DNA of 64,000 nucleotides from Stichopus chloronotus (lineage: Eukaryota > Echinodermata > Holothuroidea > Aspidochirotida > Stichopodidae). This document shows, in pieces, positions 50,201 to 63,513 of the stretch. A program made the position numbers and the translations under genes. A model generated the notes under the pieces. That model saw only the letters and a list, made by a program, of their open reading frames with translations, was not told where the DNA came from and did not search any database. The DNA lies in assembly GCA_021234535.1 (NCBI GenBank), contig CM037843.1:9608979-9672978 (forward strand), given 5' to 3'. Numbering within the stretch: the stretch's first letter is position 1; every line of letters starts with the position of its first letter.

Positions 50201-53200
50201 TTTCACTGTCTGAATTTTCAAGAAAAGCATCATATTTCAAGGTCAGAAACCCATAAAATATTCTTTTCACAGGCGGAGTCCTTAGAAGTTGAGGCACGGA
50301 ATGCTCCCAGTGGACACAGGTTACCCATGATGTCCAAAGTCAGAAATTACCAAAAAGATGTGGAGAAATGTGAAAAAGATTTGGTAAGAATCATAATCCT
50401 TCTGAGAGTTGCAACATTTCATTGACCCAGATGAAGTGAAATATATCAAACAAATTAAGGCCAGTGAAGGTTTCAGTGTCTTAAGACATATTTTACATTG
50501 GTGGTATGGGGGAAAAGAAACAATTCCCCTCATTGATATCTCTTTACAGTACTCAAAAACACTACAGTTGAGCTGAACCACTCTTACTTGTAATTAATCA
50601 GTTTGTTGTTAATTAATAAAATTGTGAATTTGCCCTTTTGTCATCTCCTTAATCAATTAACTGTGTATGAGGAGTACATCCAGCATGTCCTAACCTTTAC
50701 ACCACTACGTATGATGGATGTACTGCATCTCATAATGTATGCCCTGTACAGTACATGATGTCACATACAGTAGATGCCTAGCCAATCAAAAATACACCCC
50801 TGAGTAGCCAGTCACTGCACACAGCAAACATTCTGGCTCAATTGTCTGCTAGCTAACTCCCCTGGGTGAATATATTCATCTTCATAGTGAGACGTTGATC
50901 AAGTAAGTGCAATCTGGAGGTGTGCTTGAACCTGCTGTACCTTTCACAGTTTGTATCTGCAACTAAGAACCTTGTGGATGTATTTTCTCTCTCCGATTTC
51001 AATATTGCAATGGCCCCCTCTACTTCAAAAGCAGGATTGCTGACCAAAGAAGCTTTGCAGTTTTTATTTGATTTTAATTTTAAGTCATATAGTGAGCCAG
51101 AAAATGAGGAAGAGGAAGGTTCTTTGCTTGGGGCAAGTGATTTAGAAAGAACCCCTTTTGCAAAAAAAAAAAAAAAAGAGAGACGATGACATATTTTTGT
51201 GGTAAATAAGTTACACTGTATTATTTTTCCAGTGTCAAGTTTAAACTTATAAAAACAAGACACTGGGGAAAATTCAAATCCACAGTGGGATGAAAGTTTA
51301 AATGTTTTTAGTCTGCATATGATTAATGGTTGAATGACAAAAAGTGAGACAGAGCTGGTTGTTGCCACAACCTGCTAGAGTCATGTTTCTGGCAGTACCA
51401 GGAACAAAAGTATGTCACCTTGCTGCAGAGTACTCTTGTAGTGTTTCAGTGTTTACACCCAGTGTTTGCCTCCACCATTTAATGTGGGCGAAAAGATCCG
51501 TGAAGTTCCAGATCAGTGGGAGTATGAGCAAACTATCACCATACATGACATTACTCTTGTAAATTCATACACTGATTACTGGCTTTATGTACTTTCCAGA
51601 AAAAGGCCATGTCTCAAAAAGGGAATCCTCAATACTCAGGCAGTTTGGACACAGCTGGATTTTTCTCACCAGAAGTTGTCGTTCAGGAGGTAAGTTGTAA
51701 CATGTTTTGTTCTTTGTTTAAGAATTTCTTTAAGCTGCGAAAGTTTTTACTTACTGTACAGGTGTTTATTCACCCAGGGAGGCAAGTTGCATTGTTATAC
51801 GTAGGTGCACATGTTAGGGGTAGGCGGTGCAGGTGTGTAAGGAGGAGTTGCATGAACCATAGAAGCTTGGACCTTTTTAACATGTGTTAAAAAAGGAAGA
51901 CTTTTCAGACAAAGAAAGCTAATTACAACTCATACATCCTCTTCGATGGTCATTCTATACAAGACCAATACATATAGCCCTTTTTGTAAACTTGCAGTTG
52001 CTTATTCTGATATGCTGGAAGTCCACACTTTATACACTATTTCTGGAAACTTTGATAGGCTCCTGGTCTCTTAGAATGTGTGTTACGGAGTGTCTGTGTT
52101 TTTGCACTTCTTAGCTATGTACAAGTCACCCCAAGATGTAGACCCATCAGTAGAACTTTATCATGAAGGGAATATATACATACATAAATGCAGGGTACAT
52201 GGGCAATATGGTGTAATATATTTCTGTGTAATGTTGTGTAAGGCAAAGGCTATTGAAACTCAGAGATATGATTTAAGTGCAATGTAAGAAGATGGACAAC
52301 TTTTGTAGTCCTTTGGTTTGGTTTGTGTAGCCAGTGTAGCAAATATGTGTGTGATGCTTGAGGTCATAAAGTATTAACAATTGTTGCTACATGTGTACTT
52401 ATCTTTTAGAAACATGGGCATCCTAGTGGACATAGTTTGTTTTCTGCAATGGCCATGTAAGAATTACACAGTATAGAGAGCTTTAGTGTTGTTTGTGAGG
52501 TGGGAAAAGTTTCTGAACTTATTTGCAATTTGCTACTATTTTATCATGAATGACACTAGCAGGCCTACCTTACAGACTGTGGATTGGAAAGGTGGGTGCT
52601 TGTTGAGTACACATGTTTAATGAGTTTTCACAATTACACAATTTCTTCCACCTCCCCCCCCCCCCCCCATTTTCTCTACATTTTTATTCTGATAATCATC
52701 TCACCCTAGTGACATGTCACTGACTAATTGTGATTTTCTGAACCATGGTGTATTGGCTAGCCACTGCAATGTAGCATTGAAACAACCAAGGTGTCATTCT
52801 TCTCCGAGTGAAAAAAAAAAGACTCACACATGAAATGTTTTCATTTCAAAGGATTGTCGTTATTCTTTTTCAATTTCTCATCTAGAACTCAAGTAGTGTG
52901 GACAGGGAAAAGTTGATGGAGGGTACCACGATATTACATCAAACCTCACAACATTTAGAGAGAAGTCACAGGATAGCCCTGGAGACGGATGAAATTGGAG
53001 CGGGAATCATTGATGACCTAGATGGACAGAAGGAACAGCTGATCAGAACCAGGGACAGGGTAAGATAAGGAAAAAAACTACCAGGCTGTGAGAAGAAAGG
53101 GTTGAAATGTTAGATTGAATTGCTTAAAATTTGCTCTCTGTTATTTTAGGACATGGCTGCACTGACTTGTTTCAAGATATAGGTAATTTTTTTGCATTGA

Positions 53201-53882
53201 TCCCATTTGTACCAGAGTCTGGTATACCTTTTCCGAAGAAACCAGTAGGAATGAAATCAGTTCTTTGTTTCCCATCTATTTCCAACTTTCGGAGGTCACG
53301 ATTCATAGGATGCCATGCACTGAAATGTTTTACAGCTCACAATCAGCGAAAACTAAACAGTAGATCCAGAGAACGATGTAAAAATTTACTTATGTAGACA
53401 GTGGCACTTAAATGTCACAAATCGGCCCCTCAACGAAAAGAATCACTGATAAGATTAAGTTGATTTTTGCTCTTTGTTAATGGCCATAGATAACTTTGAT
53501 TCTACACCTTTTCATTTTTGTACAATTTGATTCATACTCATGTGCTGTTGTTTTTTTTTATTTTAGCTGGAAGACATGGATGAAAGTATTTCAAGCAGTC
53601 GGAAAGTGATTAGGTCGATTGGAAAAAGGTACCCTTATGTCGTGTTTTCTTCTTTTTTTTAAATTGAAGGGAAGATAGATGTGAAATGTCAGAACTACCC
53701 TAAAATGTTTATTTTCTGTTGTTTTCAGTTGTTTTCTCTTCCAAGGGCATGAATCCTGTTTTATCTCGTTTCTTCTTCTTCCCAGAGTGATCACCAACAA
53801 ACTTCTACTCATATTTATCATCCTGCTTGAAATCATAATTTTGGGAGTAGTGATCTACTGGAAATTTTTCATGAAGAGATGA
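44255..53882 (+). CDS. VTI1B: VTI1B, Qb-SNARE of endosome/lysosome and trans-Golgi fusion; complete
   Basis: Exons: 44255-44354, 49306-49364, 50273-50383, 51600-51689, 52886-53059, 53567-53628, 53786-53882. All phases fit, giving 230 residues (human VTI1B is 232). The N-terminal part forms the Vti1 helical bundle, with ARKKLIRDAQRQIDES and the VTI1B-type PMMSKVRNYQKD, which separates it from VTI1A. The SNARE motif runs about 140-198 (LERSHRIALETDEIGAGIID ... SRKVIRSIGKR); Q168 in DGQKEQL is the likely zero-layer glutamine. A C-terminal anchor (~205-224) ends in KFFMKR. Known members pair with syntaxin 7, syntaxin 8 and VAMP8 in late endosome fusion. The start ATG is the first in the exon and gives MSSERFEELEED. 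Intron 1 is 4.95 kb; the others are 0.2-1.2 kb. Confidence 0.97.
44355..49305 (+). other. VTI1B intron 1
   Basis: 4951-bp intron with GTAATC donor and TTCCAG acceptor. It carries a SINE-like element (about 45150-45555, minus strand) and a stretch at 45003-45045 that resembles 29962-30000 near the AQR 5' end. Open frames in it, including one of 171 codons at 45712-46227, show no recognisable family. Confidence 0.8.
45150..45555 (-). mobile_element. tRNA-derived SINE-like element
   Basis: Read on the minus strand, 45472-45540 resembles a degenerate tRNA: an A-box-like GTGGTTAGAATGTCCGTC followed by a B-box-like GGGATCAAATCTC at nearly tRNA spacing. The head is clear; the body and left limit are guesses. 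Confidence 0.45.
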
Positions 53883-56800
53883 TTGAGACCCAAGTTACCT
53901 CGAAAGGAGGTCTACTGCGCTGCAAGTCTGCAGTGTGCAACAGACGGCTGATCTACCTGTGAAGTCTATCACATGAAAGTCACTTGCAGGTGTGTCACTT
54001 GTTTGTGGAAGTCACTTGCAGGCATACTGTTTTTCACAAGACTTTCTTGATCAAATTGCTGTACAAGCACCTGTGTCAAAAAGATCTCTCAAGATTAGGG
54101 GAGCATATAAGATAACTGTGTGATCAGGGTGAATTGTGATTTGGAACTTTTTATAGAGTGACTCATGTGGAGTTGAAAATTTTTATGTTGAAACTACAAA
54201 CATAGCAACATAATGGATGTCACCATAGTTGGTACATGATTTATACAATATATATGCATACATGTATGTATAAGATTTTTACAATATTTTATATGCACAT
54301 GTATACATAACAAAAAGGTGGAAATTTTCATACCACCCCAAAGGGGTAATGTAATTCGCAAAGTGGTTAATACCGCCCTAGTGCATTCCACGACCTGTCA
54401 TTTTGATTGTGTAACATTGTGGGGAAAGAAATGAAGCAGTGTCCCAACAACATTTACGTGATAGACAACATTTTTGACTCTCATTACTTTTATGTGATGG
54501 GATTTCGGCAAAGAAGGTTCATTGTTCCTACATTTGGGGAATCTGCAACCTTTCACAAGGTTCAATCTACTGTTAAGCAAGTATTTGCCAGGGCACAATG
54601 AAAGGTTCATGTACGAGCTGAAGTAGCTCTAAGATCATTGTCCAATCACCAGTCACTTCAGAAAAGTAATGTTGCTTTTAAGAAGTCAGTCACAACAGGG
54701 GCCTAGAGTGTTTCATAGTCACAAGACTAAGAATGCTTTCTGCCAAGATCATAGTGTAGAGTTGATGATAGCCTGTGTAGTGCCTCAATAGCTGCTGCCA
54801 CCCCCAAGAGCCTGCTGGCAATAGCCAAAGATTCCTTTCAAGGAGCCCAACAGTCGATGAATTTCATGTTCATGAGCATTAACAACCATTGACCTATTCC
54901 TGAGGTAGGCAGTGTTGCTAGTAAGTACTTGCCACTGCACTGTGTTTATGCATGCATGATACCATGCAGTACCAGAATGATGTCAAATTACATTGACCAT
55001 GGTATGGTTATGCAATGATAGTAGTGTTCCTATTATAAATAAACATTGAAAGGCCTTCATCCAACCACCTTAGAACTATGTAAATGAAGTTTGTGTTGGA
55101 TGTCTACATAATTGGAAGGAATTTGCTTCCAACACGTGAGGACGTTAGTTTGTTTTTAGTGATAAGCTGGGCAAAAAAATTGTGATTTAGGGTAAATTGT
55201 TGGTTGTGTAGCCTGTCAACTGTTCTTTTACAATTCAGTTAAAATTTAGGTGTCCTTTTTGTGCAAACTTTAGTTGTATAAATACTGCAGTTTGCCTTAT
55301 TGTTATTACACACAAAATACACCTCAGTGTTATAATGGTTTCTATCCTTCAAACTGATAACAGAAAATCAAGTTAATCTGTCCAGGAAATGAACATAATG
55401 ATAATCTTTTATACTATTCATGAAAACAGTTTTCATATTACAGATCAAAAAGGATGATTTAATAACTTGAGAGCTTCCTCAGTTGGATATCCATTACCTT
55501 GTAAGGTACCTGCAGAGAAAACTGAAGAAATTGAGGAGCATTGTAGTGTAGCCACATGAATATTATATCAGGCTTTGCCAATAAACTGTTAAAAACCTCC
55601 TTTTCCTTTTCTTTTTTTTTTTGGGGGGGGGGGTAGTTGCTTCAGAGGGTGGGTAGGATTTGCAATGTACTGCTCAAATCAAGTGTGCATCTACATCTTC
55701 CTCAGAATTGTTTAAGACCACATTTATGAATATTTTCCATCACATGATGAACACTGAATACCTTCAACAAGACAACAGAGAGTGGAGGTAACTAAATGAA
55801 TGCTGAAATTTCTATTGTGAGTAAAAATATTAGTTTTTGAATTGTGCACAGAGATGAGAGATTACAAACCTTTCTGGTCTTTTGTTCATTTAAAAAAATT
55901 GCAAGATGTTGAAAAATAATTTTAAGTTATGAACTTGTAATTTATGAGAATGAGTCTGACTCATCTAGCAATACTGACAAGCATTGCTCTTTTGGACAGC
56001 TAGCACTATAATGAAGATATTCTGGCAGGTTCATTGTAATGGGTTCAATGTCTTTAATCATGCTTTTGCATGTGAGCCAACCCTCTGAAAGAGAATGTAT
56101 TATGCTGTGTATAATAAGGAAGTTCTGTTTATTCATTTTATGGATGAACAAAATGAAATAATGTTTGTAAAGAAAATATCTTTAAATAAATGCCATGGTG
56201 GCTGTTTCCCATACTGGCAATTTCTTCAGGGCTATTGCACAGTGCACACATCGGTAAAACTTCTTTCATTCCTCAGTGGAAAAAAAGTCAGCTGCTGAAA
56301 ATTTATTGCAGTCAACTTCAAAAAGTAATTCAATTGACTGAAAAGAGAAGAGCGTACTGAAGAGAATAGTGGACTGTAAGATGTTTTCACCATTTTATGA
56401 AATGAAGAAGGAAGGAGAGGCGGGGCTTCTGCACAAGCATTTGAGATCTTATGTGTGTTTATTCTCATCATCTGCCAATCAGCAGTCTGCAGATCCAAAT
56501 CCTGAGAACATAAGATGTGAAAACTTGAAATGTAAGGAAGTTAAACTTTGTGGCGCCTACTGCATAGTCATCCCTTTTGTATGTGTATCAGATTCTGCAA
56601 CAGCACTTTCTTTTTGTGTCAGTCATGTTTCCTTTGTTTTGTATGCCACCCTGTTTTGTTTGTTGTATTGTTGTTTGATTTCATTCTGAAGCTATCAAGT
56701 GCAATCATGGCTATTTATATCACTTACACATCTCTCATGTTGTTACGACAGCATAATAATTCTTATCTGATTGTTATGCAATTACTTTGAAAATAATATA

Positions 56801-57506
56801 ATAAACAAGATTGATACAAAACTGATTGGAATGACCTTATTCCATTTCCTTTTTTACAGCTTTCATTACTCTGTTGTTATTAACTGTTTAGGAGAAAGAC
56901 AACAAACTGTTAGCTGAAAGGAAATTCAAAGCCGCCTTCATACCAAAAGTCAAAATCTGTTGAGAATTCAGAGGCTTTATTTTTATCTCAATGCATTACG
57001 TGTAGGCTACAGAGATATTGTCACACCAGCTGGACATCATAATATTCTTTAAAATGGTGTCTGGGTCTTGATCTATTGTCAATGTGAAAGAAATTTCTCC
57101 ATTATGTTTCTTTCACCTTGCATATAAGCGCAAAAAAAGTTACTTGTTAAGGTGTAAGAAAATACGTATAAAAAGTCTTTTATGCAAATTATTGACCAAA
57201 TAGGTGCCTGAAACACAAAAAAGGTAGATCTTTCCCCATAGTCTTGCACACCGTACTTGCATTGATTACGTTTCGATCCTTTGTTTGAATTAGGCGGGCC
57301 CTGTGCAGTAGTTGTTTAAGCTCATCCTTCGATTTGCTGTGATTGAAATGTGTAATAGCATAGAACGGAGTAGTATTAAGGTTTTAACTAAATTGTGTGT
57401 GTGCTCTCAACATGAAGAGAAGAATTATGTCAAGAATGTCATGAAAAAAAGATGTACAAAAGAAGAGTGTCAGATGCCATCCTCAGGCTTACAAAGTAAT
57501 AACAGT
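53883..57506. other. VTI1B 3' UTR and intergenic region
   Basis: No coding gene seen. The VTI1B 3' UTR begins at 53883; one candidate polyadenylation signal is AATAAA at 55038-55043. A poly-T/poly-G run lies at 55610-55632. Remaining open frames are short and without family resemblance. Confidence 0.45.
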
Positions 57507-57745
57507 GTGCAGGTGCTGCTGCCAGGGTGAACAGGGCGCTTGGATTGATCAAGAGGAACTTTAGTAATTTTAGTAAAGATATTGTCTTGAATCTGTATAA
57601 GCAGTTGGTTAGGCCACATCTTGACTATGCTGTACAGGCGTGGAGTCCCTATTATGGAAAGGACAAGTTTTTTTTTAGAGCAGGTTCAGAAGAGGACCAC
57701 TCGGCTTATCCCCGATGTACGTCATCTCAGTCCCTTATCATGATA
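57507..57745 (+). mobile_element. Non-LTR retrotransposon (LINE) reverse-transcriptase remnant
   Basis: Frame 1 reads AAARVNRALGLIKRNF and then YKQLVRPHLDYAVQAWSPYY, the C-terminal part of LINE reverse transcriptases. After a poly-T run near 57670 the frame shifts and continues EQVQKRTTRLIPDVRHLS before a stop. It is cut at both ends and has stops just upstream, so it is a dead fragment. A CR1/Jockey-like origin is likely but not resolved. Confidence 0.85.
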
Positions 57746-58514
57746 GGCTAAAAAACGCCTATCATTTCGATTAAGGAGAAAGCCACAAATTTGACCGACT
57801 AAAAAAAGAAACGACGAAATTTAGGCCTGAAGAAGAAGAAAAGTTGAAATGATCAATTCAAGATGAAAAATTTCGAGCCCCTCCCCCCCAGAAAAAAATC
57901 CAAGGGCGGCTACGAATTTTCCAGTCTGACTTCTTTTTTGTACCATGTGCCCAACCTGACTGTAACAATTTCTTTTTCGTGATGGAGTATTAATTCAAAG
58001 ATTAATGTCAGAACTACAAAAAAATTTAAAAAGTAATTTGTACTTTGTCAGTTTTAGTGGGAGACAAACTTACACATTATCGTTTGAATTGATCTGGTAG
58101 TTTCTTACAAAGTTTTTCGCCATCCCCTTTCATGGTCTAGGGGGGTGGTACTAAGAAACTTTCCCGAGCGATTATCCTCTTTCATGTTGAGAAAAGAAAT
58201 GACGATCTGACAATCCATACTAACGAGTCCTCCATACCGTTTCACCACGCCCATTGGTGTGTACTTCGATTTTTCAGGCGTATTTAAGTTGGAGTAACCA
58301 CCCACTTACAACATGAAGCACGTCACGTTGTATTCAAAGGGGCGGGCAGAGACAATGATTAAGAGACGAAAATATTCCAATTCCATTGACTGTTGGCTGG
58401 CCGGTAGGCTGGCCTTCAGCCTGAAGTTCCGGTACTTACGGTTTAGTCAACTACAGTTACTGTATTTTTATTTCCGACTGGGATGTAATCGAGTCTAGCC
58501 TCGCCATTTCAGAG
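57746..58514. other. JKAMP upstream region
   Basis: No gene recognised. The JKAMP 5' UTR and promoter should be here. A minus-strand frame at 58105-58305 has peptide-like composition, but I match it to no family. Confidence 0.4.
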
Positions 58515-61500
58515 ATGAATTCTAGGTACTTTCTCACTCAACCAGATCCATTTGGGCCAAGTTAGTATTTCCCTTTTCTATCTTGAATAAATTTCTAATC
58601 AGTTGGATTTAACACTTAATAACAGGTGACCTAACGTTTGGCCCGACAACCAACGTACTGGCATAGCCTAACACTAACAGGCTTAATGTTAGTATGCTAC
58701 TTTATAGCCTAAGTTATAATAAGCTCTTGTTTTGTTATTGAAGTGTAGACATGCTTACAGTTACACGTTACAGTGTGGAGACAGTATTGAGTGTGACGTA
58801 TTTACCAAAGTCCTAACTAGTATCTTAATTTTTTTAGCGCTAATGCATATTTGGGGACCTTCAGTGTATGAGTAGTTAATCAGTTGAGTTGGACAATTCT
58901 TATGCTATGATTTGGCAGATGCCCCTGTGTTGTTAGTTCATGCCTATGATTGATAGTTGATACTGCTGTTGTTCCAAAGGTTGTTTGGCCTATGGCATAC
59001 AGTAGAACTACAAATACAATAGCTATAGGCCTACATGCCTTTGCAAGTTTACCAGTCGTTCTGCCCCCTTACAAGTTTGCCCCCAACCAGTTCACCCCAG
59101 TTGTTTCGCCCCCTTGCGAGTTCATCCCCTAAGTGAGTTGTTTCGTCCCCAAGTCCCTAGGCCTAGCTACAGTCCCCCCCCCCCTCCCCCGCTTGAAGTA
59201 ACTGATATCAAATGTCATTGTAATAGTTTTCAACTACGATTTTTACGATAGCAAAACGTTTTGACAAAGCAAAAACTGTTACAATTCAAATGTAGGCAAG
59301 TTGTGGAAAAAATGGGGAAAATTTGAACAGCAGTAGAACACCCCCACCATTTCTACAAAATGGCAGTGGTCAGACAATTGTGTGCTCAATCTTCATGCTA
59401 GTTATTTACTGTTTTTAAGATATTTGTTTGAGTAATATTGTATCCAACTGACTTAAATACACTTGTAAATTTACTAATCAAGAAAAGTCATGATTAATAT
59501 AAATTTTGAGGATAGTATAGGACTACATCAGGTGAAATTCTGACAAAAACTAGCACACTCGAATTCCTCCAGCATACATACGCACGCATGCAATCAACCA
59601 GGCTAACAACGAATCAGGTGTGGAGCTGAAAAAAGGTGAGAAAATACATTCAAACAACACAATGAACACAAGAAACCAAAAACATGAAATGTAATGAAAA
59701 GCCACATAGCACTATCATAACTAATGTAACAACGTAACTTTACATTGCAGATTTGGGGGCAACTGGTCTGCACTTTGGAACAAACTGGTACTGTAGATCT
59801 TTGGGGGTGAAATGGTAAACTGGGGCGAATTGGTTATTTAGGGGCGAACTTGCAAGGGGGTGAAACAACTGGTTACCTTTTGCAAAGGAGAAAGATGAAA
59901 ATTTATGCCTAGGGCCTATCTGAAATTTCCTTTGATGTAGAGCAAAACCCTGTGACACTTTTTTGCTTGGTGCAATGTGGAAAAAGGGTTCACATTTGAA
60001 GGGTTTTAAAGGTTAATTAGGGTTACAAAGTGGACCATATGACCTAAATTTGAACATTGTACAACAACAGAGGTTTTCAAATGGTAGGCCCCTAGTTTAT
60101 ATGTTGAAATGTTCCCAATTTGTCCAGACCTCCTTGCTGACACTAAGGGTCCTGTGTAGTCAGGTTGGGCATCAGAACTGCAACTGGATACACATCCCAG
60201 ATTATGAATATAATTAGTTGATTTCATACTACAGTATGAAATTCAAGTCCCCACCATTGTACGTTCGGTGTTTTTTCAGAATAATTGTATCCCTGCTTGT
60301 TTGTTTATTTTTTACTTTTTGTAGTGTGGAGAGTTATTGTTTTAATCGCTGGCTGTGATACAGTTTCCTCTACCTATCTAGTGCCATTCATTTGTTTGTA
60401 TAAATAATTGAAATTAATTGCTTTTCCTCATAAATGACAGAACACTGTAGTAATCCATCAACTTGTGTCAATTCAACAATTAACCGAATATAAGAAAAAC
60501 TGAATAGACATACCTCCTTTAAGTATTTACTAACAGCAATAACCGCTTTGATATCAGATATGTTCATACATGTCAGACCTAATGTCTCCACAACATTTTC
60601 CATTATATAATTAGAAAACGCTGTAAATGTGCATTACTTAGCATTTGGTCCTGCACGTACTGTATGGATTAAAAAAATAATGCCATTTGTTTATACATGT
60701 ACATAAGCAATGTCACTTTTTTACAGTTGCCTGTTTGTCGGAGATGAGTAAATATCATGTTGGACAACCAAACCCACTCCTTCTGGTTGTCTGTAGCACA
60801 AGTAACTTTCTGAAGCAAAGTTCACCCTTTAAAAGTGGTAATTGTTGGTGTTCATTTATATTAGCAATAGAATAATAAAATATCTGTTTGGTTTGCAACA
60901 TCATAGCAAGGGCTTTTTATCACAGAATGACAGACTATCAGTCTGAAAAACATGGAGGAGTCACTCGTACTGTTGTGAGTATTTCCTTTTAAAAGCAGCA
61001 TATATACAGCAAAAAGTTTGTCTTTGGCTTGTCTTTTTGTTTTCTGTTCAGACAACCCCAATCTATTTTGGACAACCAAATATGGGGAGTGGGTTTTCCA
61101 AAAGACAACTTAGTAATTTTTGTTAAAAATCAAGTTTAAGTATGAACATCAAACTGTGACTAGAAATGAAAAAACCCTTAATTTGCAAACCCCTTTTTTA
61201 GGACTTTTTGGAATGGTCAGCCCTTGCTGACTTTTTGAGAGAAACCTCTTGGAGCGCTAAAATTCGTTGAGTGTCATCGTCCACTGAAATTCCATTTAAA
61301 ATGAACCCATTTAACCTCAGCAGAACCCGTTGCATTACCCTTGAGACCATTTGAAAACATTTTGATACCCTTTTCTACCCATTGACAGTACATTCTTTCA
61401 CACGCTTTTAGTTTTTCAATGTTGGCAGAAATTAATCATATTTCAAACCAGGAAGGCAATTCAGTTTTATACTTTATGGGACCATGAGAGCATAAAAGAA

Positions 61501-63513
61501 CTGTTCAGACAAGCAGTAGACTCTTTCTAAGAAGACCTACAGTACTGTACTTGTCCACAGCATTCTCATTTATTCATTTAACTACCAGCAGGAAACCATG
61601 TCATCATGTACAGTACTTCATTCCACTGATTCACATGGCCTTCATACATACATAGATTTTCACTAATTGCAATGCCCCCTGACATCATTAGTTTCATAGT
61701 TGTCTTGTTCTATTTCTGTTCAAGTTGTGGGCAGTTCAATCCAAGATGGTCAGAAGACTTGTCCAGGCTTGTATTGTGGAAGGGTTGAACTCAACACAGA
61801 ACATGGCGACACCAATTATTCAGCTTGCGGGGTAAGAAATTTGTTCATTGTTTGTACTGTACAACCTTAACCATCAGTGCTTTTCAGCAAATTGCAGAAA
61901 GAAGGGACTACTTCAGTGGTCACTTTCATTAGTAAAACATTCAGCATATTATTTTGGTACAAATGAGATGAGTGGTCATAACAGACTTGCTAGTGTACAT
62001 ACTTCAAATGGCAGTGTCTTCTTTCATTATCTGTGAGTTGTGAACGTCTCGTATAGAAAAGTCAGAGAGTATGTTTATAGTGACATATATATGTACATAT
62101 ATATATACGTATATAGTGACATATATATGTTTATAGTGAATTGATAAAGAACAACCTGTGATCATTTTGTAACTATTCTGCAGTCTGGGAATATGTACGG
62201 TTACTACTGTAATGACCGCATGATTTCTGCATTTTTAAAGCTTCAGAAATTGGCAATTTTTCCCCATTATCATACAGTCACTCATTACCAAACGTTTGAT
62301 TGCTGTTTTGTCAGGGTCCTCATTTGAACATATTTTAATGTTGCAATGGACCAATGGCAGGAGATGTGTTTCTTTTCTTGCAAAGGAATACAACTTGATT
62401 TCAGTAATTAAGATTTCTTCAGTGAAGGCATCTACAGTATACCGTAGGTATTTGGGAGCATGATAAAAAGTGACATTGACAAAGCAGAGTTCAGCAAAAT
62501 GCTAGAGACCAAAGGTTTACCTGGAGTATAGCTGGTCTTGGGTTGAATATCTCTTAACTTTCTTGTGAAAAAGTACAGTGATTTTAACTCCACTTTTTCT
62601 TTATTTGCAGATATGGTTTTCATGTGGTTCATTTAAAATTAGATGTAAACTTTGACATTCACTAAATGCCTTTGACTTTTACTTCTGTCTTTTGTTTGCA
62701 GGCTTGTCCACGTGGCTATCAACCCAACAATGAGTCTATATGCTCCTTGTGTTCCGATGATATGCGTCTCTATGATTGGCTCTTCTTGGTATTCATGTTC
62801 CTGATTCCTCTGATGCTAAATTTCTTCTTCACAGAGATGTTTGCTAAAAAGAAAAAGTAGGTTCAGCGGCGGTTGATTAAACATTACAAACAGTGTCACA
62901 CAGTTTATTCACATTTACCGTACTTTCAATATTCAAGTATGTGTGTGCACATGTTCAGTGTGTGATGGAATTAACATAGGAGCATTTATTTCTATATACT
63001 GTTTGCGTACTCTTTTAAACTATATCAGCAAAATAGATTGTGATATGAAAGAGATTTGCAGTAACAATTATTCATTGCAACCAAGGAAAGGGAACACACA
63101 TGGTCATATTTTGCTGTGAAAGCTTTCTGGTAAAGTAATGCATACCCTTGCAAAATGACAGTTTCATCAACATATTTTCCGTTCCATTTCATTTTACTTC
63201 ATTGACACATGGGAAGGAGACATAAAATCAGTCGTGTGATTTTGAATTGTGAAGTTTGCACACACCTGGTCAAATAAATAACATACAAGTGTTATTTATT
63301 TGACCAGGTGGAATAATGGTAATCACAGTACATAACAGAATTACTATTTAAGTGTGTGACATTTTGTCATTTGCATCATGCAACCTTTGTACATTGCATA
63401 CCAACAGAATTGATATTCTTTTGTTCTTTTCAGTGTCATTCTACTCCATGTTTCTAGTATCCTTGAATCAGTCGTTGCAGCCATATTAGCATTGCTAGTC
63501 GTGAACCCAAGAG
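58515..63513 (+). CDS. JKAMP: JKAMP (JNK1/MAPK8-associated membrane protein), N-terminal part; continues beyond window
   Basis: Exons: 58515-58560, 61725-61831, 62702-62856, 63434-63513, which join in phase to about 129 residues. JKAMP is a multi-pass ER membrane protein that prolongs JNK1 activity and helps recruit proteasomes and ERAD factors to the ER. Family marks: CPGLYCGR and ACPRGYQ in a Cys-rich N-terminus with further CSLC, then LYDWLF entering transmembrane segment 1 (LVFMFLIPLMLNFFF), and a second segment in VILLHVSSILESVVAAILAL ending VVNPRG. Exon 3 seems to run to a stop (KKKK*), but a GTAGGT donor at 62857 skips the TAG and restores phase. Exon 2 was started at the TTCAAG acceptor because the next AG downstream breaks the frame. 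The rest of the protein, about 60%, lies beyond 64000. Confidence 0.93.
59041..59880. repeat. Element with inverted GTTTCGCCCCC-type minisatellite ends, JKAMP intron 1
   Basis: At 59041-59155 the plus strand has short C-rich units such as CCAGTTGTTTCGCCCCCTTG and ACAAGTTTGCCCCC. At 59755-59880 the same units occur on the minus strand. The two clusters face each other across about 600 bp, giving a hairpin-capable element. The interior has no coding. Confidence 0.6.
63263..63310. repeat. Perfect 21-bp inverted repeat with 6-base loop
   Basis: CACCTGGTCAAATAAATAAC begins the left stem (63263-63283) and the right stem (63290-63310) is its exact reverse complement; the loop is TACAAG. It lies at the end of the JKAMP material visible here, in the intron before exon 4. 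It would form a strong hairpin in RNA or DNA. Confidence 0.9.

Noticed and set aside
58105..58305. 66-codon minus-strand frame upstream of JKAMP
   Set aside because: Peptide-like composition but no family match, no visible exon borders and no second copy in the window.
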